64,000 nucleotides of DNA, from contig NZ_JAGPWD010000019.1 in the NCBI RefSeq assembly GCF_018119395.1, forward strand, positions 1-64,000, read 5' to 3'. This DNA comes from Massilia sp. ZL223. GTDB taxonomy: Bacteria > Pseudomonadota > Gammaproteobacteria > Burkholderiales > Burkholderiaceae_D. The notes under the pieces are model-generated. The model did not search any database, was not told the origin of the DNA, and saw only the letters and a program-made list of their open reading frames with translations. This document shows positions 16,304 through 26,236 of the stretch, piece after piece (position 1 is the first letter of the stretch; every line of letters starts with the position of its first letter). The position numbers and the translations under genes were made by a program.

Positions 16304-17839
16304 TTACACGGTGGCGACCGGGATGCCTTTCAGCGACTCGATCTTGGCGGCCCATTCCTTCGGACCGGTGATGTGCACCGAGGTGCCGGTCGAATCGACG
16401 GCCACGGTCACCGGCATGTCGGTGACTTCGAACTCGTAGATCGCTTCCATGCCCAGGTCCTCGAAGCCCACGACTTTCGCCGACTTGATCGCCTTCGACA
16501 CCAGGTAGGCCGAGCCGCCCACCGCCATCAGGTAGGCCGACTTGTGCTTCTGGATCGATTCGATCGCCGCCGGGCCACGCTCGGCCTTGCCGATCATCGC
16601 GATCAGGCCGGTCTTCTCCAGCATCATGTCGGTGAACTTGTCCATGCGGGTCGCGGTGGTCGGGCCTGCCGGGCCGACGACTTCCTCGCGCACCGGATCG
16701 ACCGGGCCGACGTAGTAGATCACGCGGTTGGTGAAGTCCACCGGCAGGGACTCGCCCTTGGCCAGCATGTCCTGGATGCGCTTGTGCGCGGCGTCGCGGC
16801 CGGTCAGCATCTTGCCGTTCAGGAGCAGGGTCTGGCCCGGCTGCCACGAAGCGACTTCCTCCTTGGTCAGGGTGTTGAGGTCGACGCGCTTGGACTTCTC
16901 GGTGTCCGGGGTCCAGTGCACATCCGGCCAGGTCGACAGCGCCGGCGGTTCGATGTAGGCCGGGCCCGAGCCGTCCAGCACGAAGTGGGCGTGGCGGGTG
17001 GCGGCGCAGTTCGGGATCATCGCCACCGGCTTCGAGGCCGCGTGGGTCGGGTACATGTTGATCTTCACGTCCAGCACGGTGGTCAGGCCGCCCAGGCCCT
17101 GGGCGCCGATGCCCAGCGCGTTGATCTTGTCGCACAGCTCGATACGCAGTTCTTCCAGCTTGTTCTGCGGACCGCGCTGCTTGAGCTCGTACATGTCGAT
17201 GTCTTCCATCAGCGACTCTTTCGCCATCAGCATCGCCTTCTCGGCGGTGCCGCCGATGCCGATGCCCAGCATGCCCGGCGGGCACCAGCCGGCGCCCATC
17301 AGCGGCACGGTCTTGATGACCCAGTCGACCAGCGAGTCGGACGGGTTCAGCATGACGAACTTGGTCTTGTTCTCCGAGCCGCCGCCCTTGGCAGCCAGCT
17401 TGACGTCGACGGTGTCGCCTTCGACCAGTTCCATGTGGACCACGGCCGGGGTGTTGTCCTTGGTGTTCTTGCGTTCGAAGTGCGGGTCGGCCACGATCGA
17501 GGCGCGCAGCTTGTTGTCCGCGAAGTTGTAGGCGCGGCGCACGCCTTCGTTGACGGCGTCGGTCACCGAACCGGTGAAGCCTTCGAAGCGCACGCCCATG
17601 CCGACCTTCAGGAACACGTTGACGATGCCGGTGTCCTGGCAGATCGGGCGCTTGCCTTCGGCGCACATGCGCGAGTTGGTCAGGATCTGGGCGATCGCGT
17701 CCTTGGCGGCCGGGCTCTGCTCGGCTTCATAGGCGCGGGCCAGGTGCTGGATGTAGTCGGCCGGGTGGTAGTAGCTGATGTACTGCAGCGCGGCAGCGAC
17801 GGATTCGATCAGGTCTTCCTGTTTGATGACGGTTGCCAT
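16304..17839 (-). CDS. fumA: class I (4Fe-4S) fumarate hydratase
   Basis: Hydrates fumarate to malate in the TCA cycle. The 511-residue length fits the single-chain FumA/FumB type. The N-terminal Fe-S domain has the three cluster cysteines in NSRMCAEGKRPICQDTG (one), GAGWCPPGMLGIGIGG and IPNCAATRHAHFVLDG. The C-terminal beta domain (about 330-511) has GKMLTGRDAAHKRI, YYVGPVDPV and GPAGPTTATRMD. It is oxygen-sensitive by family. It ends two bases after a palindromic repeat, and a membrane-protein gene lies 20 bases upstream on the same strand, so the two may be co-transcribed. Confidence 0.95.
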   Translation of the reverse strand: MATVIKQEDLIESVAAALQYISYYHPADYIQHLARAYEAEQSPAAKDAIAQILTNSRMCAEGKRPICQDTGIVNVFLKVGMGVRFEGFTGSVTDAVNEGVRRAYNFADNKLRASIVADPHFERKNTKDNTPAVVHMELVEGDTVDVKLAAKGGGSENKTKFVMLNPSDSLVDWVIKTVPLMGAGWCPPGMLGIGIGGTAEKAMLMAKESLMEDIDMYELKQRGPQNKLEELRIELCDKINALGIGAQGLGGLTTVLDVKINMYPTHAASKPVAMIPNCAATRHAHFVLDGSGPAYIEPPALSTWPDVHWTPDTEKSKRVDLNTLTKEEVASWQPGQTLLLNGKMLTGRDAAHKRIQDMLAKGESLPVDFTNRVIYYVGPVDPVREEVVGPAGPTTATRMDKFTDMMLEKTGLIAMIGKAERGPAAIESIQKHKSAYLMAVGGSAYLVSKAIKSAKVVGFEDLGMEAIYEFEVTDMPVTVAVDSTGTSVHITGPKEWAAKIESLKGIPVATV

Positions 17840-17859
17840 GTTGGTTCTCTAGTAAAGGA

Positions 17860-18468
17860 TTAATGCTTTTGCTGGTGATGCGTGATCGTCGTGATGCGGT
17901 CGGTGTAAGAGATCGCCAGCGCCGACACCAGGAAGGCGCAATGGATGATGGTCTGCCACATCAGCGTCTTCTCGTCGTAGGCCGAGGCATTGATGAAGGT
18001 CTTGAGCAGGTGGATCGACGAAATGCCGATGATCGCCATCGCCAGCTTGGTCTTCAGGACCGAGGCGTTGACGTGCGACAGCCATTCCGGCTGGTCGGGG
18101 TGCAGATGCAGGTTCATGCGCGACACGAAGGTCTCGTAGCCGCCCACGATCACCATGATCAGCAGGTTCGAGATCATGACCACGTCGATCAGGCCGAGCA
18201 CGACCAGCATGATGGTCACTTCGGTGAGCTTGGTCGGGCGCGGGCCGTTCGGCACGCTGACCGCGTCCAGGATGTGCTGGAGCGAAGCGGCGTTGCCCAT
18301 GGCCGCGCCGATCAGGTCGACCAGCTCGACCCAGAAATGGAACACGTAGACGCACTGCGCCAGGATCAGGCCCAGGTACAGCGGCAGCTGCAGCCAGCGG
18401 CTGGCGAAGATCAGGTTGTTCAGCGGGGTCAGCTTGGGGGCTTGGTTGTTCGGTGAAAGCTGGGACAT
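17860..18468 (-). CDS. YqhA/UPF0114 family membrane protein
   Basis: A 202-residue integral membrane protein with four predicted helices: about 24-45 ([20 protein letters not shown]), 45-60, 85-110 ([20 protein letters not shown]) and 165-190. The motif [17 protein letters not shown] and the following [19 protein letters not shown] are characteristic of UPF0114 (TIGR00645). Function is unknown in the family. It sits 20 bases upstream of fumarase on the same strand, a likely two-gene operon. Confidence 0.85.
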   Translation of the reverse strand: MSQLSPNNQAPKLTPLNNLIFASRWLQLPLYLGLILAQCVYVFHFWVELVDLIGAAMGNAASLQHILDAVSVPNGPRPTKLTEVTIMLVVLGLIDVVMISNLLIMVIVGGYETFVSRMNLHLHPDQPEWLSHVNASVLKTKLAMAIIGISSIHLLKTFINASAYDEKTLMWQTIIHCAFLVSALAISYTDRITTITHHQQKH

Positions 18469-18717
18469 CGAGGCAAGGACTCCAGGAATGCGACAAAACA
18501 GCTGAGCATTCTACACCGGCAAGTGCATTCATGTCCGGGGCCGGGACCCGTTTCCCCGGCTTCGGAAAGTGCTTATTGCTGCTTAGCAACGTCGAACGAG
18601 GGCCTTCGCCGGGGCGCGGCGAGGGAGAGGTGCCCGCACGATAGCGATTTGCAAACAAATCATCCTTCCTAAGCGGGAGCGTTATACTGGCTGTCACCTT
18701 CACGCAATCGAAAGGCC

Positions 18718-21700
18718 ATGGCCTCCTCGACCCCGCAGCGGATCGCTGCCATCGTGATGTTGGCAGCGGAATACTACCTGCTCGGGTGGTTGGCGCTGCT
18801 GTCGGCGGTTCCGCCGAGCTACGCGGCATCGGTCTGGCCGTCCGCGGGGATCGCGCTTGTCGGTCTGTTGCATTTCGGCTACCGCGCCTGGCCGGGCGTC
18901 GCGCTCGGCTCTTTCCTCCTCAGCCTGCAAGTCACCTTCGGTACCACCGGCGACCTGGTCCCCGCGGCGCTCACCGCGGCCGGCATCGCGGCCGGCGCCA
19001 CCGTCCAGGCGCTGGCCGGGGCGGCGCTGGTGCGCCGCTGCAGCCTGGGGGGCGAGGCGGCGGGAGTGGGGCGCATCGCGGCCATGCTTGCGCTCGGCGG
19101 GCCGTTCGCCTGCCTGATCGGCGCCTCGGCCGGCATCGCCACCCTGTGGGCGACCGGCGTCCTGGCGCGCGGCGACGCCGGCTTCAACTGGTTCACCTGG
19201 TGGGTGGCGGACGCCATCGGCGTGCTGATCGGGCTGCCCCTGTACCTGCTCTGGACCGCCGATCCGCGCTCGATCACCCCGCGCAGCCGCATGCTGGCCA
19301 CCTTGCCGATGCTGGTGCTGCTGGCCGTGATCTCGCTGCTGTTCACGCGCACCAGCGCGCTCGAGCGCGAGCAGGCGCAGGCGGAATTCTCCCGGCGCAG
19401 CGAACTGATCGCGAACAACCTCGAGCAGAAGCTGACCGAATACACCGAGGCCCTGCATGCGGTGGCTGGCTTCCTGACGCTCAGCGAGGCGCCGCTCGAC
19501 CGCGACAGCTTCCGCCGCCTGGTGGGCGACCTGCTCAGGCGCCACCCGAACCTGCACGCCATTTCCTGGGTCCCGCGCATCACGGCCGCGCAGCGCCCGG
19601 ACTACGAAGCCTCGATGCGCATGCAGGGCTACGCGCCGGCCGGCATCCGGGTGCTCGGCCCGCAGGGAGCGCTGGTGCCGGCGGACTGGCGTGCGGAGTA
19701 CACGCCGGTCACCTTCATGGAGCCGGTCCGCAACAGCGTCCTTGGTTTCGACCTGTCTTCCGACCCGGCGCGCCTGGCGGCCCTGCAGCAGGCGCGGGAC
19801 AGCGGCCGCGCGACGGCCAGCGTCAGCATCGGCCTGGTGGACCTGGCCAGCGAACGCAGCGGCGTGCTGATCCTGGCGCCCGCCTACCTGGCCGGCGAAC
19901 CGCTTGCCACCGTCGAGGAGCGCCGCGCGGCGCTGCGCGGCTATGTATGCGCCGCGCTGCGCGTCGAGCAGATGTTGAGCGGCCTGTTGCGCGGCATCGA
20001 CCTGACCGGGATCCGGATCCGCCTCACCGACCGCGGCACGCCCGGCGGGCGCCTGCTGGTCGAAACCCCGCGCCCGTCCGCGGGCGCTTCCTCCTCCGGT
20101 TATACCGAGCTCGCCGCCGAGCGTGTCGGCATGGTCCACCGCGTCACGATGGGGGTCGGCGGCCGGCCCTGGGAATTCACCTTTACGCTCGACAGCAACA
20201 ACCCTCTGCCTTACCGCTCGCCGATGGCCTGGAGCGCACGGGTGGTGGCGCTGATGTTCACCGGCCTGCTCAGCACCTTCTTGCTGGTCATGGTCGGGCG
20301 CACCGTCACCATCGAACGGCAGGTGCGCGAGCGCACCGCCGAACTGCGCGACAGCAACGCCGCGCTGAAAGGCCTGAACGCCGACCTGGAACGCAGCGAG
20401 CAGGCCTTGCGCCAGAGCGAGGAAGAGGCCCGCAGCGTCCTGGAGACCGCGCGCGACGCCTATATCGCAATGGATGTGAAGGGCACGGTGGTCGCCTGGA
20501 ACCGCGAGGCCGAGGCCACCTTCGGCTGGCCGCGCGACGAGGCGATCGGCCGCAACCTGCCCGAGCTGCTGCTGCCGGCGCGTCCTCACCGCCCGCGCGC
20601 CGGCCGCCTGATCCGCCAGCTCGCCAGCGGGCGCACGCGCTTCCTCAACCGCCGCATCGAAACCATGGTGCGGCACCGCGACGGGCAGCAGCTGCCGGTG
20701 GAGCTCACCGTCTGGACCACCGGGCACGGGCAGGAGCGGCGTTTCCACGCCTTCCTGCACGACATCAGCAGCCGCCGCGCGGCCATGCGGCGCCTGGCCG
20801 CGCAGGAAGCCGCCGCCGCCGCGCTGGTCGCATCGGACAACCTGGCCGAAGCGGGACCCAAGGTGCTGCAGGCCATCTGCGAGGCGATCGGCTGGTGCGT
20901 GGGGGCGATCTGGATGCTCGACACCGAGCGCGACGACCTGCATTGCTGCGAGTTCTGGAGCCGCGAGCACGAGACCGCGGCCTTCGAAGGCGTCTCGCGG
21001 GTGCGCCGCATGGCCCGCGGCGAAGGGCTGCCCGGCCGGGTATGGAACAGCCGGCAGCCCGAGTGGATCACCGACATCGCGACCGACGGCGGCTTCCCGC
21101 GCGTGCGCGAGGCCCTGGGCGCGGACCTGCACGCGGCCTTCGCCTTCCCGGTGACGGCCGGCGGCGACCTTCTGGGCGTGGTCGAATTCTTCTCGCGCCG
21201 GGTCGCCGAGCCGGACGAGGGCCTGCTGAAGATGATGGAGACCGTCGGCAGCCTGCTCGGCCAGTTCGTGGCGCGGCGCCGTGCGGAAGCGGCGCTGTTC
21301 GAAGAAAAGGAGCGCGCCCAGGTCACGCTCAACTCGATCGGCGACGGGGTGATCGTCACGGATACCGCGGGGCGGGTCACCTATCTCAATCCGGCCGCTT
21401 CGGTCCTGACCGGGTGGTACCTGATGCAGGCCGAAGGGAAGCCGGTCACGGACGTGTTCCGGCTGGTTGCCCATTCCAGCGGCGCGCCGCTGCCTTGTCC
21501 GCTGACCCTGGCGATCCAGGGCAACCGCCGGGTCGGGCTGGGCATCGACACCGAACTGGTGCGGCGCGACGGCGCGCGGCGCGCGGTCGAGGATGCCGCC
21601 GCGCCGGTGCACGACCGGGCAGGGGAGGTGGTTGGCGGCGTGGTGGTGTTCCACGACGTCAGCGAGTCGCGCGCCATGCACATGAAGATGTCGCACCTGA

Positions 21701-22998
21701 CCCGCCACGACCACCTGACCGGCCTGCCCAACCGGGCCTTGCTGCACGAGCGCCTGGCGCACGCCATCGGCCAGGCGCGCGACCGGCACGGCGAACTAGC
21801 CCTGCTGTACATCGACCTCGACGGTTTCAAGCACATCAACGACTCGCTCGGCCACGAGGTGGGCGACCTGCTGCTGCAGGAAGTCACGCAGCGCCTGCTG
21901 GACAGCGTGCGCTCGGTCGACACGGTCAGCCGCCAGGGTGGCGACGAATTCACCGTGCTGCAACCGGAGATCCGCAGCAGCAGCGACGCGGTGCGGGTGG
22001 CCGAGCACATCCTGCAGGCGGTCGGCCAGCCTTTCCACATCGGCGACGCGGAACTGAACCTGACGGCCAGCGTCGGCATCGCCCTGTATCCGGCCGACGG
22101 CGCCGAAGCCGGCGTGCTGCTCAAGCATGCCGACGCGGCCATGCACCGCGCCAAGCTGAGCGGGCGCAACCATTATCACTTCTTCACCCGCGAGATCAGC
22201 GAGCGCGCCGACCGCCGCCTGGCGATCGAGAGCGCGCTGCACCAGGCCTTGCGCAACGACGAACTGGTGCTGCATTACCAGCCCAAGGTGGCGCCGAGTA
22301 CCGGCGCGCTGACCGGCATGGAGGCGCTGGTGCGCTGGCAGCAGCCGGGCGGCCGCCTGGTCATGCCGGGCGAGTTCATCGAAGTGGCCGAGGACAGCGG
22401 CCTGATCGGCCGCATCGACCGCTGGGTGCTGGAGACCGCCTGCCGCCAGAACCGCGCCTGGCAGGATGCCGGCCTGCCCGCGGTGCCGGTGGCGGTCAAC
22501 CTGTCGGCGGCGAATGCCCAGATCGAGCAGTTCCCGGCTTACCTGGCGAGCGTGCTGCGGCGCACCGGGCTGGCGCCAGGCTACCTGCAGATCGAGCTGA
22601 CCGAAAGCCAGATGCTGCACGATACCGAATTGTTCGAAACCCTGATCCGCGGCATCAACGCGCTGGGCGTCAAGGTGGCGATCGACGACTTCGGCACCGG
22701 CTATTCGAGCCTGGGCTACCTGCAGCGCTTTCCCTTCGACGCGATCAAGATCGACCAGTCCTTCGTGCGCGCATTAAAGGAGAGTAACACCGAATCGGCC
22801 ATCGTCGACGCGATCACGCGGCTGGCGCGCGCCTTCAATTTCTCGGTAGTGGCGGAAGGGGTCGAAACCCGCGAGCAGGCGCACATCCTGCAAGGCTACG
22901 GCTGCGACGAGATGCAGGGCTACCTGTACAGCCGTCCGGTGCCGGCGGATCAGTTAGAGGCTTTGTTGCGCCGGGACATGGAAGCGGCGCGCTCGTAA
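18718..22998 (+). CDS. MASE1-CHASE-PAS-GAF-PAS-GGDEF-EAL cyclic-di-GMP signalling protein
   Basis: A 1426-residue inner-membrane protein. Residues about 5-205 form a multi-helix MASE1 sensor. About 215-430 is an extracytoplasmic CHASE-like domain (LTEYTEALHAVAGFLTLSE, NLHAISWVPRI) ending at a TM helix near 505-525. A coiled coil leads to PAS (about 570-690), GAF (about 700-855) and PAS (about 860-985). The GGDEF domain has an intact GGDEF at 1074-1078 and an RSVD inhibitory site. The EAL domain has EAL at 1202-1204 with NLSAAN, ELTES, DDFGTGYSSLGYL, KIDQSFV and VAEGVET, the residues needed for phosphodiesterase activity. Both activities are therefore predicted possible. Ligand unknown. Monocistronic. 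Confidence 0.92.
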   Translation: MASSTPQRIAAIVMLAAEYYLLGWLALLSAVPPSYAASVWPSAGIALVGLLHFGYRAWPGVALGSFLLSLQVTFGTTGDLVPAALTAAGIAAGATVQALAGAALVRRCSLGGEAAGVGRIAAMLALGGPFACLIGASAGIATLWATGVLARGDAGFNWFTWWVADAIGVLIGLPLYLLWTADPRSITPRSRMLATLPMLVLLAVISLLFTRTSALEREQAQAEFSRRSELIANNLEQKLTEYTEALHAVAGFLTLSEAPLDRDSFRRLVGDLLRRHPNLHAISWVPRITAAQRPDYEASMRMQGYAPAGIRVLGPQGALVPADWRAEYTPVTFMEPVRNSVLGFDLSSDPARLAALQQARDSGRATASVSIGLVDLASERSGVLILAPAYLAGEPLATVEERRAALRGYVCAALRVEQMLSGLLRGIDLTGIRIRLTDRGTPGGRLLVETPRPSAGASSSGYTELAAERVGMVHRVTMGVGGRPWEFTFTLDSNNPLPYRSPMAWSARVVALMFTGLLSTFLLVMVGRTVTIERQVRERTAELRDSNAALKGLNADLERSEQALRQSEEEARSVLETARDAYIAMDVKGTVVAWNREAEATFGWPRDEAIGRNLPELLLPARPHRPRAGRLIRQLASGRTRFLNRRIETMVRHRDGQQLPVELTVWTTGHGQERRFHAFLHDISSRRAAMRRLAAQEAAAAALVASDNLAEAGPKVLQAICEAIGWCVGAIWMLDTERDDLHCCEFWSREHETAAFEGVSRVRRMARGEGLPGRVWNSRQPEWITDIATDGGFPRVREALGADLHAAFAFPVTAGGDLLGVVEFFSRRVAEPDEGLLKMMETVGSLLGQFVARRRAEAALFEEKERAQVTLNSIGDGVIVTDTAGRVTYLNPAASVLTGWYLMQAEGKPVTDVFRLVAHSSGAPLPCPLTLAIQGNRRVGLGIDTELVRRDGARRAVEDAAAPVHDRAGEVVGGVVVFHDVSESRAMHMKMSHLTRHDHLTGLPNRALLHERLAHAIGQARDRHGELALLYIDLDGFKHINDSLGHEVGDLLLQEVTQRLLDSVRSVDTVSRQGGDEFTVLQPEIRSSSDAVRVAEHILQAVGQPFHIGDAELNLTASVGIALYPADGAEAGVLLKHADAAMHRAKLSGRNHYHFFTREISERADRRLAIESALHQALRNDELVLHYQPKVAPSTGALTGMEALVRWQQPGGRLVMPGEFIEVAEDSGLIGRIDRWVLETACRQNRAWQDAGLPAVPVAVNLSAANAQIEQFPAYLASVLRRTGLAPGYLQIELTESQMLHDTELFETLIRGINALGVKVAIDDFGTGYSSLGYLQRFPFDAIKIDQSFVRALKESNTESAIVDAITRLARAFNFSVVAEGVETREQAHILQGYGCDEMQGYLYSRPVPADQLEALLRRDMEAARS

Positions 22999-23042
22999 AG
23001 CTGGGCTCTTTTGCCGGGTCTTGATCTGTTCCCGGCGGGCGT

Positions 23043-23051
23043 TGGTAGAAT
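23043..23051 (+). promoter_or_regulatory. candidate extended -10 promoter of acs
   Basis: TGG followed by TAGAAT forms an extended -10 element (TGn-TAnAAT) 88 bases upstream of the acs start. A TTGATC hexamer lies 19 bases upstream of the -10, longer than optimal. Confidence 0.45.
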
Positions 23052-23138
23052 GACAGTGGACGAAGGGCCTGTAAGGGCTCAGTAAGCGAGCACCCCTAAG
23101 GTGTCTGATAAAACTTACTACTAACTATGGAGACTGGA

Positions 23139-25136
23139 ATGGCTGAGCACGAGACGAATCACGAAGAATTCACGCTTCAGGAAAACCGTGTGTTCCCGCC
23201 GCCGGCGGCGTTTACCGAGAAGGCGGCGATCAAGGGCATGGCCGAGTACGAGAAGCTGTGCGCCGAGGCGGAAAGCGACTACGAAGGTTTCTGGGGCCGC
23301 CAGGGCCGCGAGCATATCGAGTGGCACAAGCCCTTCAACACCGTCCTCGACGAATCCAACGCACCATTCTACAAGTGGTTCCCCGACGGCCAGCTGAACG
23401 CCTCGTACAACTGCCTGGACCGCAACCTGAAGAACGGCAACGCCGACAAGACCGCCATCATCTTCGAGGCGGACGACGGCACCGTCACCAAGGCCAGCTA
23501 CCGCGAGCTGCACGAGCGCGTCTGCAAATTCGCCAACGCGCTGAAATCGCGCGGCATCAAGAAGGGCGACCGCGTCGTCATCTACATGTCGATGTCGATC
23601 GAAGGCGTGACCGCCATGCAGGCCTGCGCCCGCATCGGCGCCACCCACTCGGTGGTGTTCGGCGGTTTCTCGGCCAAGTCGCTGCAGGAACGCATCATCG
23701 ACGCCGGCGCCGTGGCTGTCATCACCGCCGACGAACAACTGCGTGGTGGCAAATCGTTGCCTTTGAAAGCCATCGTCGACGAAGCGCTGGCGCTGGGCGG
23801 CTGCGACACCATCAAGGACGTGATCGTCTACAAGCGCACCGGCGGCAACATCGCCTTCAAGGAAGGCCGCGATATCTGGCTGCACGAGGTGCTGGAAGGC
23901 CAGAGCGCGGAATGCGAGCCGGAATGGGTCGATGCGGAGCATCCGCTGTTCATCCTCTATACCTCCGGTTCGACCGGCACCCCGAAGGGCGTGCAGCACT
24001 CGACCGGCGGCTTCCTGCTGTGGGCCGCGATGACGATGAAATGGACCTTCGACATCAAGCCCGACGACGTCTACTGGTGCACCGCCGACATCGGCTGGGT
24101 GACCGGCCACAGCTACATCGCCTACGGTCCGCTGGCCGTGGGCGCGACCCAGATCGTGTTCGAAGGCGTGCCGACCTATCCGAACGCCGGCCGCTTCTGG
24201 GAAACCATCGCCAAGCACAAGGTCTCGATCTTCTACACCGCGCCGACCGCGATCCGTTCGCTGATCAAGGCTTCGGATGCGGACGCCAAGGTGCACCCGA
24301 AGAGCTTCGACCTGTCCAGCCTGCGCCTGCTGGGTTCGGTCGGCGAGCCAATCAATCCGGAAGCCTGGATGTGGTACCACAAGAATGTCGGCCAGGAGCG
24401 CTGCCCGATCGTCGACACCTTCTGGCAGACCGAGACCGGCGGCCACATGATCACCCCGCTGCCGGGCGCGACCCCGCTGGTGCCGGGTTCCTGCACCCTG
24501 CCGCTGCCGGGCATCATGGCCGCGATCGTGGACGAAGCGGGCGCCGACGTGCCGAACGGGCAGGGCGGCATCCTGGTGGTCAAGCGTCCATGGCCATCGA
24601 TGATCCGCACCATCTGGAACAACCCGGACCGCTTCCGCACCAGCTACTTCCCGGAAGAACTGGGCGGCAAGTATTACCTGGCCGGTGACGGTGCGATCCG
24701 CAACAAGGACACGGGTTACTTCACGATTACCGGCCGCATCGACGACGTGCTGAACGTGTCGGGCCACCGCATGGGCACGATGGAGATCGAGTCGGCGCTG
24801 GTGGCGAACCCGATCGTGGCGGAAGCCGCGGTGGTCGGCAAGCCGGACGAGACCACCGGCGAATCGATCTGCGCCTTCGTGGTGCTGAAGCAGGCGCGCC
24901 CGACCGGCGAGGAAGCCAAGAAGCTGGCGGCCGAACTGCGCAACTGGGTGGCCAAGGAGATCGGTCCGATCGCCAAGCCGAAGGAGATCCGTTTCGGCGA
25001 CAACCTGCCGAAGACCCGCTCCGGCAAGATCATGCGCCGCCTGCTGCGCGTGCTGGCCAAGGGCGAGACGATCACCCAGGACGTGTCGACGCTCGAGAAT
25101 CCGGCGATTCTGGAGCAGTTGAAGGAAAGCGCTTAA
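23139..25136 (+). CDS. acs: acetate-CoA ligase (acetyl-CoA synthetase)
   Basis: AMP-forming activation of acetate to acetyl-CoA. Length 665 residues, normal for Acs (about 650). The ATP-binding P-loop is [20 protein letters not shown]. The acetyl-pocket region is [20 protein letters not shown], the adenylate motif is [12 protein letters not shown], and the hinge and C-terminal domain include [20 protein letters not shown] and [20 protein letters not shown]. The invariant lysine in [13 protein letters not shown] is the usual regulatory acetylation site. ATG 23139 is chosen because GGAG sits 6 bases upstream; ATG 23127 has none. A strong terminator follows. Confidence 0.96.
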   Translation: MAEHETNHEEFTLQENRVFPPPAAFTEKAAIKGMAEYEKLCAEAESDYEGFWGRQGREHIEWHKPFNTVLDESNAPFYKWFPDGQLNASYNCLDRNLKNGNADKTAIIFEADDGTVTKASYRELHERVCKFANALKSRGIKKGDRVVIYMSMSIEGVTAMQACARIGATHSVVFGGFSAKSLQERIIDAGAVAVITADEQLRGGKSLPLKAIVDEALALGGCDTIKDVIVYKRTGGNIAFKEGRDIWLHEVLEGQSAECEPEWVDAEHPLFILYTSGSTGTPKGVQHSTGGFLLWAAMTMKWTFDIKPDDVYWCTADIGWVTGHSYIAYGPLAVGATQIVFEGVPTYPNAGRFWETIAKHKVSIFYTAPTAIRSLIKASDADAKVHPKSFDLSSLRLLGSVGEPINPEAWMWYHKNVGQERCPIVDTFWQTETGGHMITPLPGATPLVPGSCTLPLPGIMAAIVDEAGADVPNGQGGILVVKRPWPSMIRTIWNNPDRFRTSYFPEELGGKYYLAGDGAIRNKDTGYFTITGRIDDVLNVSGHRMGTMEIESALVANPIVAEAAVVGKPDETTGESICAFVVLKQARPTGEEAKKLAAELRNWVAKEIGPIAKPKEIRFGDNLPKTRSGKIMRRLLRVLAKGETITQDVSTLENPAILEQLKESA

Positions 25137-25159
25137 GCTTCGTTCGCCGCATTCGGCGG

Positions 25160-25200
25160 AAAAATGCCCGCGCCCTCGCAAGAGGGGTGGGCATTTTTTA
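25160..25200. terminator. bidirectional terminator between acs and the VOC gene
   Basis: AAAATGCCC pairs with GGGCATTTTTT through a long stem that also includes CCCTC/GAGGG. A T-run follows on the plus strand, and the A-run on the near side makes it usable on the minus strand too. It lies 24 bases after the acs stop codon. Confidence 0.85.
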
Positions 25201-25242
25201 TGTTCTCAGCACAGCCGTAACGCCAGCAGTGCCGAGCAGCGC

Positions 25243-25608
25243 TCAGGACGACGACAACACGAAGGTATTCCCCTCCGAATCCTTAAACTTCGCAAACGAC
25301 CCCCACGGCTGCGAGGTCGGCGGCTCCAGGAACTCCACCCCCCGCTGGCTCAGCTGCCGATACGTCGCCTCCACGTTATCGCAGGCAAACGCCCCATTGA
25401 AGAAGGTCCCGATCCGGTCCTCCTGCCCATCCATGGTGAACAGCACCACCCGCGTCCCCGAGTTCGCAATCCGCAGCTCGATCCAGCGCTTGCCCGGCCC
25501 CATCGGCTGGTCGGTCGCGATGTCGAAGCCCAGTTTTTCGGTATAGAAGGCGAGGGCGCGGTCCTGGTCTGCCACCGGGACGCTGACGAATTTCAGTTGA
25601 GTAATCAT
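25243..25608 (-). CDS. VOC-family (glyoxalase/bleomycin-resistance fold) protein
   Basis: A 121-residue protein with the paired beta-alpha-beta3 fold of the vicinal-oxygen-chelate superfamily. The N-terminal module is KFVSVPVADQDRALAFYTEK followed by LGFDI. The C-terminal module ends ...PWGSFAKFKDSEGNTFVLSS, with the typical D-P/S-x-GN-x-F/L turn. Potential metal-ligand positions include the Glu of WIELRI. Family members are lyases, dioxygenases or binding proteins; the substrate here is unknown. Divergent from a small HTH gene 85 bases away. Confidence 0.85.
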   Translation of the reverse strand: MITQLKFVSVPVADQDRALAFYTEKLGFDIATDQPMGPGKRWIELRIANSGTRVVLFTMDGQEDRIGTFFNGAFACDNVEATYRQLSQRGVEFLEPPTSQPWGSFAKFKDSEGNTFVLSSS

Positions 25609-25693
25609 GAGTAGGCATGCCTGCCGTAGTTGCGAGATGCACCATTATCGTGGCACCATCACTGGCTGTGTGATTCTAAAAACTATAGTATCC

Positions 25694-26020
25694 ATGACTA
25701 CCCGCCAGTCCGAGATGGACGCCTACGTCTTCGACGTGCTGATGCCCGACCTGGTCGGCCACGACCGCCGTCCGGCTGCCTTTGTCGTCTACCTCTACCT
25801 GCTGCACAGTGCGCACGCCCTGGGCCGCGACCAGGTACCGGCCAGCCTGCAGACGATCGCCGTCAAAACGGGCCTGTCGAAATCGGCCGTCCAGGTCGCC
25901 CTGCGCCACCTGAAGCGCCGCGGTTTGATCGGGGAAGAGGAGGTCGGCACCCAGGTCAACCCGGTCCGCCACGTCCTGCGCCCGTGGCGCCGGCGCTGGC
26001 AAGTTGCTCCTGGCGCGTGA
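25694..26020 (+). CDS. small winged-helix (HTH) transcriptional regulator
   Basis: A 108-residue protein whose core (VPASLQTIAVKTGLSKSAVQ followed by VALRHLKRRGLIG) is a winged helix-turn-helix of the type found in GntR/MarR and replication-initiator-like small regulators. The C-terminus is a short basic tail (RPWRRRW). There is no effector domain, so it would act as a simple DNA-binding protein. ATG 25694 matches the start of recognisable sequence, but no ribosome-binding site precedes it and a TATAGT -10-like hexamer lies only 4 bases upstream, so the transcript may be leaderless or the start wrong. Target unknown; the divergent VOC gene is the nearest candidate. Confidence 0.65.
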   Translation: MTTRQSEMDAYVFDVLMPDLVGHDRRPAAFVVYLYLLHSAHALGRDQVPASLQTIAVKTGLSKSAVQVALRHLKRRGLIGEEEVGTQVNPVRHVLRPWRRRWQVAPGA

Positions 26021-26026
26021 CAGGCC

Positions 26027-26054
26027 TTGTAGAGCTGGAAATCCTTGCTATAAT
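26027..26054 (+). promoter_or_regulatory. sigma-70 promoter of tRNA-Ser
   Basis: TTGTAG (26027-26032), 16 bases, then TGC-TATAAT (extended -10, TATAAT at 26049-26054), about 36 bases upstream of the tRNA. Confidence 0.75.
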
Positions 26055-26089
26055 AGGCGGCTTCGTGGGATACCCACGAAACCCCATCA

Positions 26090-26180
26090 GGAGAGATGGA
26101 TGAGTGGTTTAAGTCGCACGCCTGGAAAGCGTGTATAGGTTCATAGCCTATCGGGGGTTCGAATCCCCCTCTCTCCGCCA
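26090..26180 (+). tRNA. tRNA-Ser (GGA)
   Basis: A 91-base class II tRNA. The acceptor stem GGAGAGA pairs with TCTCTCC. The anticodon loop CTGGAAA in the stem CACGC/GCGTG gives anticodon GGA. The long variable arm is TATAGGTTCATAGCCTAT and the T-arm is GGGGGTTCGAATCCCCC. CCA is encoded. Confidence 0.97.
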
Positions 26181-26187
26181 AAATTCC

Positions 26188-26220
26188 AAGGCCCTTGTTT
26201 ACAAGGGCCTTTTCTTTTTT
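26188..26220 (+). terminator. terminator of tRNA-Ser
   Basis: AAGGCCCTTGT (26188-26198) pairs with ACAAGGGCCTT (26201-26211), an 11-bp perfect stem, followed by TTTCTTTTTT. It starts 8 bases after the tRNA. Confidence 0.92.
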
Positions 26221-26236
26221 GCACAGCTCAGTGCTG

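Noticed and set aside
15164-17863. 899-residue plus-strand open frame opposite murI and fumarase
   Set aside because: Composition is Arg/His/Gln/Gly-rich with no domain, and both genes on the other strand are clearly real. The same reasoning excludes the large open frames opposite the multi-PAS kinase (26195-29377) and the TonB receptor (54749-57157).
18700-22787. Long open frames antisense to and in another frame of the MASE1-GGDEF-EAL gene (1029 and 1333 residues)
   Set aside because: They are shadows of the high-GC third-position bias. The proteins are Arg/Pro/Ala/Gly-rich low-complexity sequence without domains or ribosome-binding sites, whereas the chosen frame shows recognisable domains throughout.
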